NCBI RefSeq assembly: GCF_031143425.1
Contig: NC_090447.1
Span: 766,504,409-766,568,408 of the forward strand
Direction of reading: 5' to 3'
Length of the DNA: 64,000 nt
Origin: Pleurodeles waltl
Lineage: Eukaryota; Chordata; Amphibia; Caudata; Salamandridae
The notes beneath the pieces are model-generated. The model was given only the letters and a program-made list of their open reading frames with translations, was not told the origin of the DNA and did no database searches. Positions 57,136 through 64,000 of the stretch are shown one piece after another (within the stretch, counting starts at the first letter, position 1; every line of letters begins with the position of its first letter). The translations under genes and the position numbers were made by a program.

Positions 57136-57361
57136 GTAAGGCCTGTTAATAACATTTTCCTAACTTTCACCTTTCCCCACTAGCAACATAATTTTGTAGT
57201 GAGTATTTTTTATAGTCTCCTTTTTTTCTACTACTCTAATGTTTGTTAAATTCTTGTTATACCTGCATTATCCTTTTTTCTATATTTCTTGTATCTGTAG
57301 CTGACTTCCTTCTATCTTTAGCTTTCTTCTGCTCTTTTAGTAAGCTTTCTTTCTCCCTTAT

Positions 57362-60031
57362 TGTAAGGAAATGCCTCCTTGGCATGGTTACCCCCTGACT
57401 TTTTGCCTTTGCTGATGCCAAGTTATGATTTGAAAGTGTGCTGAAGCCTCCTAACCAGGCCTCAGCACCAGTGTTCTTTCCCTAACCTGTACCTTTGTCT
57501 CCACAATTGGCACACCCTGGCATCCAGGTAAGTCCCTTGTAACGGGTACCCCTGGTACCAAGGGCCCTGATGCCAGGGAAGGCCTCTAAGGGCTGCAGCA
57601 TGTCTTATGCCACCGTGGGGACCCCTCACTCAGCACAGACACCCTGCTTGCCTGCTTGTGTGTGCTGGTGGGGAGAAAATGACTAAGTTGACATGGCACT
57701 CCCCTCAGGGTGCCATGCTAACCTCACACTGCCTATGGCATAGATAAGTCACCCCTCTAGCAGGCCTTACAGCCCTAAGACAGGGTGCACTATACCACAG
57801 GTGAGGGCATAGGTGCATGAGCCCTATGCCCCTACAGTGTCTAAGCAAAACCTTACACATTGTAAGTGCAGGGTAGCCATAAGAGTATATGGTCTGGGAG
57901 TCTGTCATACACGAACTCCCCAGCACCATAATGGGTACACTGAAAACTGGGAAGTTTGGTATCAAACGTCTCAGCACAATAAATGCACACTGATGCCAGT
58001 GTACATTCTATTGTAAAATACACCCAAAGGGCTTCTTAGAGATGCCCCCTGAAAACATACCCGACTTCCAGTGTGGGCAGACTAGTTTTGCCAGCCTGCC
58101 ACCCACCAGACATGTTGCTGGCCACATGGGGAGAGTGCCTTTGTCACTCTGTAGCTAGTAACAAAGCCTGTCCTGGGTGGAGGTGTTCCTCACCTCCCTC
58201 TGCAGGAACTGTAACACCTGGCGGTGAGCCTCAAAGGCTCACCCCCTTTGTTACAGCGCCACAGGGCATCCCAGCTAGTGGAGATGCCCGCTCCCTCCGG
58301 CCACGGCCCCACTTTTGGCTGTAAGGCCGGAGGAGATAATGAGAAAAACAAGGAGGAGTCACTAGCCAGTCAGGACAACCACTAAGGTGTCCTGAGCTGA
58401 GGTGACTCTGACTTTTAGAAATCCTCCATCTTGCAGATGGAGGATTCCCCCAATAGGATTAGGGATGTGCCCCCCTCTCCTCAGGGAGGAGGCACAAAGA
58501 GGGTGTAGCCACCTTCAGGGCTAGTAGCCATTGGCTACTAACCTCCCAGACCTAAACTCACCCCTAAACTGAGTATTTAGGGACCCCCAGAACCGAGGAA
58601 GATAGATTCCTGCAACCTGAAGACGAAGAAGGACTGCTGACCTGAAGCCCTCCAGAGAAGATGGAGACACCAACTGCTTTGACCCCATCCCTACCGGCCT
58701 GTCTCCCCACTTCAAGAAAAACTGCAACAGCGACGCGTCCCCCAGGGTCCAGCGACCTCTGAAGCATCAGAGGACTACCCTGCATCTAAAAGGACCAAGA
58801 ACTCCCGAGGACAGCGGCCCTGTTCCACAAAGACTGCAACTTTGCAACAAATAAGCAACTTTTAAAGACCACACGTTTCCCGCCGGAAGCGTGAGACTTC
58901 CACTCTGCACCCAACGCCCCCGGCTCGACCTGCGGAGAACCAACACTACAGGGAGGACTCCCCGGCAACTGCGACCCTGAGAGTAGCCAGATATGACCCC
59001 CCTGAGCCACACCAGCGACGCCTGCAGAGGGAATCAAGAGGCTCCCCCTGACCGCGACTGCCTGCTTCAAAGAACCCGACGCCTGGGAAACACACTGCAC
59101 CCGCAGCCCCCAGGACCTGAAGGATCCGACCTCCAGTGCAGGAGTGACCCCCAGCTGGCCCTCTCCCTTGCCCAGGTGGTGGCTACCCCGAGAAACACCC
59201 CCCTTGCCTGCCTGCATCGCTGAAGAGACGCCTAGGTCTCCATTTGAAACCTATTGCAAACGTGACGCCTGTTTCCACTCTGCACCCGGCCACCCCTGTG
59301 CCGCTGAGGGTGTACTTTTTGTGCTGACTTGTGTCCCCCCCGTGCCCTACAAAACCCCCCTGGTCTGCCCTCCGAAGTCGCAGGTACTTACCTGCTAGCA
59401 GCCTGGAACCGGGGCACCCCCTTCTCCATTGAAGCCTATGCGTTTTGGGCACCACTTTGACCTCTGCACCTGACCGGCCCTGAGCTGCTGGTGTGGAAAC
59501 TTTGGGGTTGCCCTGAACCCCCAACGGTGGGCTACCTTGGACCCAACTTTGAACTCTGTAAGTGCTTTACTTACATGCAAAACTAACAAATACATACCTC
59601 ACCCAGGAACTGTTGAATTTTGCACTGTGTCCAATTTTAAAATAGCTTATTGCCATTTTTGCCAAAACTGTACATGCTATTGTGATGATTCAAAGTTCCT
59701 AAGATACCTGAGTGAAATACTTTTCATTTAAAGTATTGTTTGTAAATCTTGAACCTGTGGTTCTTAAAATAAACTAAAAAAAGATATGTTTCTATATAAA
59801 AACCTATTGGCCTGGAATTGTCTGAGTGTGTGTTCCTCATTTATTCCCTGTGTGTATACAACAAATGCTTAACACTACCCTCTGATAAGCCTACTACTCG
59901 ACCACACTACCACAAAATAGAACAATAGAATTATCTCTTTTTGCCACTATCTTACCTCGAAGGGGGACCCTTGGACTCTGTGCATGCTATTTCTTACTTT
60001 GAAATAGTACATACAGAGCCAACTTCCTACA
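57362..60031 (+). mobile_element. Solo LTR of U4
   Basis: 2670 bp with CTTAT at 57357-57361 and 60032-60036. Type-a variants as in U2 (CCAGGCCTCAGC, CCGGCCACCCCTG). Private changes include CCGAGAAACACC near 59190. Confidence 0.92.
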
Positions 60032-60560
60032 CTTATGTATTGTGGTACTGTAAGACTAAAAGAACAGGTTTTGGTACTGTGAACATTGCAGGCCCAAGTA
60101 AGCTATTATTCACCACTCATGTTTGCTAAGAAGGCGTTCTTGCTCATGCTCATCAGTCAAAACAAGATTGGCGATGTTCATGGACCCCCCATTGTTGTGT
60201 TATCATTCATTTAGACAGTACACCAGCAGTTTCCATGACTGTGCAGCATGGCAGTAAAGTAATGAGATCATATTGCATTTTGTCAACCAAGCCCATATGT
60301 CGCTCATTGACTATTCCACCCCTTTATTGTGCTTCATTGACTCACAGCTCTGCCCCTCCATTATGAAAAAGTTTTTTTGGTTGGCTTGACTACCTGGATT
60401 TTTTCTAACATGTCAACCAACAAACCTCTCAAAGTGATAGATTTGATAGAAGATAATGTTAACCGATTTGTAGTGAGGTATGGCTGTTGGACTTTGTTCA
60501 AAATAATTATAGTTACTTAAGAGGCGAATCTGGTATCAACAAAGGGTATTTTTTTTCTAG

Positions 60561-60664
60561 CTGCACAGACTACCAATGCCGGAGCCAGCAGCAGCGCCAT
60601 TGCGATGGAGGTGGTCCAGGAGGTTGGAGAGGAGGAGTCCCAGTGGTGGCAGGGACAAGTGGTG
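60561..60664 (+). CDS. Exon-like segment gamma, U4 copy
   Basis: One Ser-to-Ile change (GCCATTGCGATGG). Donor GTAAGT, type b, although the intron just downstream has the type-a AATTAAGTATAC. Confidence 0.45.
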
Positions 60665-61687
60665 GTAAGTCACATTGCTTGGTTATGAAAAAATTAAGTA
60701 TACTGTATTTGTTAAGCAAGGTGGATTTCCCACCCATCATTATCTTCATCTCCATGCCATTTCTCCACCTGTGAACTAACTGCAGCATGGTTCAATTCCA
60801 CACTGCAGTGTTAGCTGTGCAATGTGGGCCTGCTTCAGTTAATGCTGCATTACAAAGTTTTCAATGCATTGCAATCTGAAAACAAGGTGTTTTTCCCAGT
60901 GGCCACTCAGTCATGTCCTACTGTACTTCAGTCCGTTATTCTTTCTTAAGTTCTGTCCCAGCTTACCAAAAAATTGAAAGATATGTTCTTGGCATGTGCC
61001 ACATTTTTCTTTCCGAATTATTTATGTATATATATTTCATGGCTTCCATTTTTTTTTTCAGGAATCTTTTTATTGTTATTTCAATTATACCATAAGTGTT
61101 TTATTCTATAATAACATTTATACTACAGATGTTCATATATGATAGGCACTTTGCATATTTGTGAGCATTATCCGCAAGAAGTGGGGCATGTGTAATGATA
61201 CTAGATAGAGCAAGAGACGAAGTATCTAAACATATACTTTACATTTTGCAATCAGGAGAGATCGTCTGAGCCTAAGTATACGTTTTTCGCGTGAAAGATA
61301 GTTGGGTCTCTGGGGCAGACACAGACTGATAGACTTCTTATCTCTCGCTTAGCTTTTACGCTTGAGTAGTGATGCAGTTACAGAGATATATATAGAAATG
61401 CTGATCCTGAGTTAACAATGAATAAAAACAAAAAAATGTTTAAGCACTGGAGTACTTTATCCTTAAGTATTTGATGACATTATGACTGTGCCTTCATGCG
61501 GGTGGTATCCCCACGGTGCTATAGAGATGCACTAATGTATTGGGAGCCATGTTTTAGCTCCAGGGGCCTAGTGCCGATAGTGCCTTGGTTTACATGTTCC
61601 GGGATGGGAATGCAACAATCGGTAAGTGTTCCGATGACCATACCAGGGGGTCCCCATTTTTTGTTGAACGCTGGGCCAACCTAAATA
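60665..61687. other. Spacer and LINE 3' region of U4, empty MITE site
   Basis: No gene. GACGAAGTATC intact at 61219. Confidence 0.5.
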
Positions 61688-64000
61688 TTAGTCCGACTCT
61701 GCTGAATCGGAGTCTGTGTCTGGATTTTGTAAGTGTGCCAACATCGCCTCCCAGCTGTCTGATAGGGGGTATTTGCGCAGACCAAGTGCATCTTCCCGCT
61801 TCAGTGCCACCCCCTCGGCTCCCGCCCAAATCGCAAATGACTGTTTCCAGGTCAACTCAGTAGGTGCCTCCGCAGACTTCCATCTGCGAGTTATCAGCCT
61901 TTTGGCTGTCACAAAACCCAGATCTAAAAATCTCGTGGTGGCCCTGTAACGCGGGCCTCTGGGGAATAAACCCAGTACGCAGGTCTCCCATGTGATCGAT
62001 ATTGTGCGTGTTGCGCATGCTGATAAACGAGCGACCACGGCTCTCCAGTAGATATGTAAGGAGGGGCAGGACCATAGCATGTGTATTATATCTGCATTTA
62101 GATGTTTGCAACGGGGACAAGCTGCATCACAGTGAAGGAAATATCTGTTAATGCGGGCTGGCGTAAGGTATGCCCTATGTATAATGTAGAATTTAAAATT
62201 CGAAACCTGGAATTGCGAGCTATAGTAGTGTGGCTAGAGAGAACAGATTTCCACTGCGAGTCCGTGAAGGGAGTGGCCGATTCGCTCTCCCAGGCAGTAC
62301 GCAGCACGCTAAGTTCCTGCACCATGTGAGTTTGCAGTGCATCAGTGAACCACCTTATGAGATACCTACTCCTCCCCATGACCTGTATATATTGTATTAG
62401 TAGATGGGTTGGGAGGGCAGTTGTTAAGTCTCCCCATTCAGCTGATAAAGAGCGCAATAGTGAGTTATACAACAGGAACTGTCCCACCGGAAGGCCCCCA
62501 TCTGCGACCAAAGCGGGGAACGGAATCAACTTGCCATCATTGTACAGATCACCCAATGTATGTAGATCCGCAGCGTGCCACATCTGAAGCTCAGTGCCAG
62601 ATGTGACCTCGGAGCCACGAGGCGTTCCCAGTAGGGCTAGGGCCGGGGCGAACAGGACAGTTCCCCTCGTGAGACGCAGGGACCTGCGGTAGCAGCTGTA
62701 GGCCACCTTGAGGAAAATCTTCTCCGGTGGCGCCGAGCATGTGAGTGGGTGGAACAAGTGCGTCACACATGTAAGGGACCAGGGTCCTGCAGTAGTTGCC
62801 GTGTCTTGGAGATGAAGTCCCACCAGCCATCTGGACACCCACTGGAGCTGGGATGCCAAATAATAATGTTCCAGATTAGGCGCCGAAAGACCACCCTGCT
62901 CTAGTGGCATGTAAAGTTTCTTAAGCGCAACTCTGCAGCGCCCTTTATTCCAAATAAATTCTCTCAGCTTGGGTTCCAGGTCCCTAAAGAAGCTGACCGG
63001 TATGTAGTAGGGGAGGTTGGAGAAGTAGTATAAAAGTCTTAGTAGTACAATCATCTTCAAAAGGGCAATCCTGCCTGCCACAGATAGTGGCAGCATTTGC
63101 CAAAAGGCCATCTGAGATCTAATGGAGGTCACTGCCCTCTTAAGATTACCGTCAAACAAGTCCTCTCTGCGGTGGTAGATATGAATGCCTAAATATCTAA
63201 ACATGTATGGTTGCCAAGGAACCTTAACTCCAGAGAGGTGCAGCACTGGGTTTGGGAGTGTAGGATCGAAAGGAAAAAGGCAAAAGGCATTAACCCCTAA
63301 TCCAGAAAGTGAGGCAAATTGCTGTAGTATAGTCCCGACTACTGGGGGGACCTGTGTGACGTCCCTAAAATACAATAAGAGGTCATCAGCATACAGTGAT
63401 ACTGTGTGTAGGCCATCTCCTAGCGCAATGCCCCACCGGGCCCTGATCACGTAACACCGCAGCCAGCGGTTCCATGGCGAGGGAGAACAGCAATGGAGAA
63501 AGGGGGCAGCCCTGTCTCGTGCCCCTGTGCACTTCGATCGCTGCAGAAATACTCCCACCCATCTTGACCCGGACCTGGGGGTTAGTGTATAGTAGCCAAA
63601 CCATACGGAGAAAGCGAGGTCCGATGCCAAATCGCTGCAGGTCCTCAAAAAGGAATGTCCATTCCAAAGAATCAAAGGCCTCCTCCAGGTCGAGAACCAG
63701 GCATCCCGCCAATGGCCAGTCCTGTTTCGAATAGTGCATGACACGGACCAACCGCCTAATGTTGTGCGTTGTATATTGTGCAGGCACAAATCCGTTCTGG
63801 TCTGTGTGCACTAGATCCGGCACCATGGGCACCAAACGCGTCGCTAGCACCTTGGCCAATATTTTATAATCTGTGTTGAGCATTGCTAATGGTCGGTATG
63901 AGCCAAGGTCCATCAGGTCCTTACCCGGTTTGGGGAGTGATACCAACAGCGCCTCAGTCTGTGACATTGACAGACATCCTCTCTGTACACACTCTTCGTA
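61688..64000 (-). pseudogene. LINE ORF2, C-terminal two thirds, U4 (partial)
   Basis: Longest open piece of any unit (63789-62098), containing YADD and the C-terminal RT region, because a G present in the other units at CACCGGGGCCC is missing here. The piece 63967-63386 has DLEEAFDSLEW (the other units have DLEKDFDSLEW) and keeps PGKDLMDLGSYRP. The endonuclease part lies outside the window. Confidence 0.9.

Larger units (their letters stand above)
46721..57361 (+). repeat. Tandem unit U3 (type b)
   Basis: 10641 bp. Layout: solo LTR 46721-49392; spacer to 49920; gamma 49921-50024; spacer and LINE 3' region 50025-51039, empty MITE site at 50578; ORF2 51040-54839; inter-ORF to 55511; ORF1 55512-55923; foldback 55933-56395; LTR-like to 56955; beta 57028-57135; spacer to 57361. 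Confidence 0.93.
57362..64000 (+). repeat. Tandem unit U4 (mosaic), cut by the window end
   Basis: 6639 bp present. Layout: solo LTR 57362-60031; spacer to 60560; gamma 60561-60664; spacer and LINE 3' region 60665-61687 without the MITE; ORF2 from 61688 to the end. Variants switch between the a and b sets along its length. Confidence 0.92.

Noticed and set aside
14663..64000. Assembly artefact that repeats one segment
   Set aside because: Units differ by many substitutions, a MITE, a 9-bp and a 180-bp difference, and they alternate in type. Copy number could still be misassembled.

Overview
This window looks like a piece of a giant, transposon-rich vertebrate genome, most likely a salamander or newt. 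That assignment is inference: it rests on very long LTRs (about 2.7 and 3.1 kb), an L1/Tx1-type LINE, foldback and Harbinger-like MITEs, long intron-like spacers and no dense gene content. I see no tRNA or rRNA genes, no CRISPR array, no bacterial operons and no complete host gene.

Left part (1-14662). A 3'-truncated solo LTR (154 to about 1990) is followed by 3 kb of degenerate repeats and AT-rich sequence with one exon-like ORF (3997-4152 or 4186). An LTR that starts at 5159 is split at 5496/14663 by a complete 9.2-kb LTR retrotransposon on the minus strand (5497-14662). That element has two LTRs of about 3.08 kb, a 5-bp target duplication GGCAC, a tRNA-Leu-type primer site and a G-run polypurine tract. 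Its only gene encodes an 869-aa Gag-protease and there is no pol, so it is young and non-autonomous.

Right part (14663-64000). A direct tandem array of a 10.6-11.0-kb unit, called here U0 (14663-25264), U1 (25265-35899), U2 (35900-46720), U3 (46721-57361) and U4 (57362 to the window end, partial). In plus-strand order each unit holds: a solo LTR of about 2.67 kb with the same CTTAT target duplication; a 104-bp exon-like segment (gamma); in U0 and U2 only, a 190-bp palindromic MITE; a decayed minus-strand LINE (ORF2, then a 5'-truncated ORF1); a foldback repeat; LTR-like sequence; and a 108-bp exon-like segment (beta). U0 and U2 share one set of variants (type a) and U1 and U3 another (type b), so the array is a dimeric higher-order repeat of about 21.5 kb. 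U4 is a mosaic.

How it fits together. Beta and gamma have good splice signals and join in phase into a Ser/Thr/Ala-rich reading frame, so the array may lie inside a host or transposon-derived gene whose exon pair was amplified with its introns. The order of events read from the sequence is: LINE insertion and decay, and solo-LTR formation; then tandem duplication; a/b divergence with the MITE landing in a; duplication of the dimer; exchange between two LTRs that set the left edge of the array. The Gag-only element inserted into that edge LTR.
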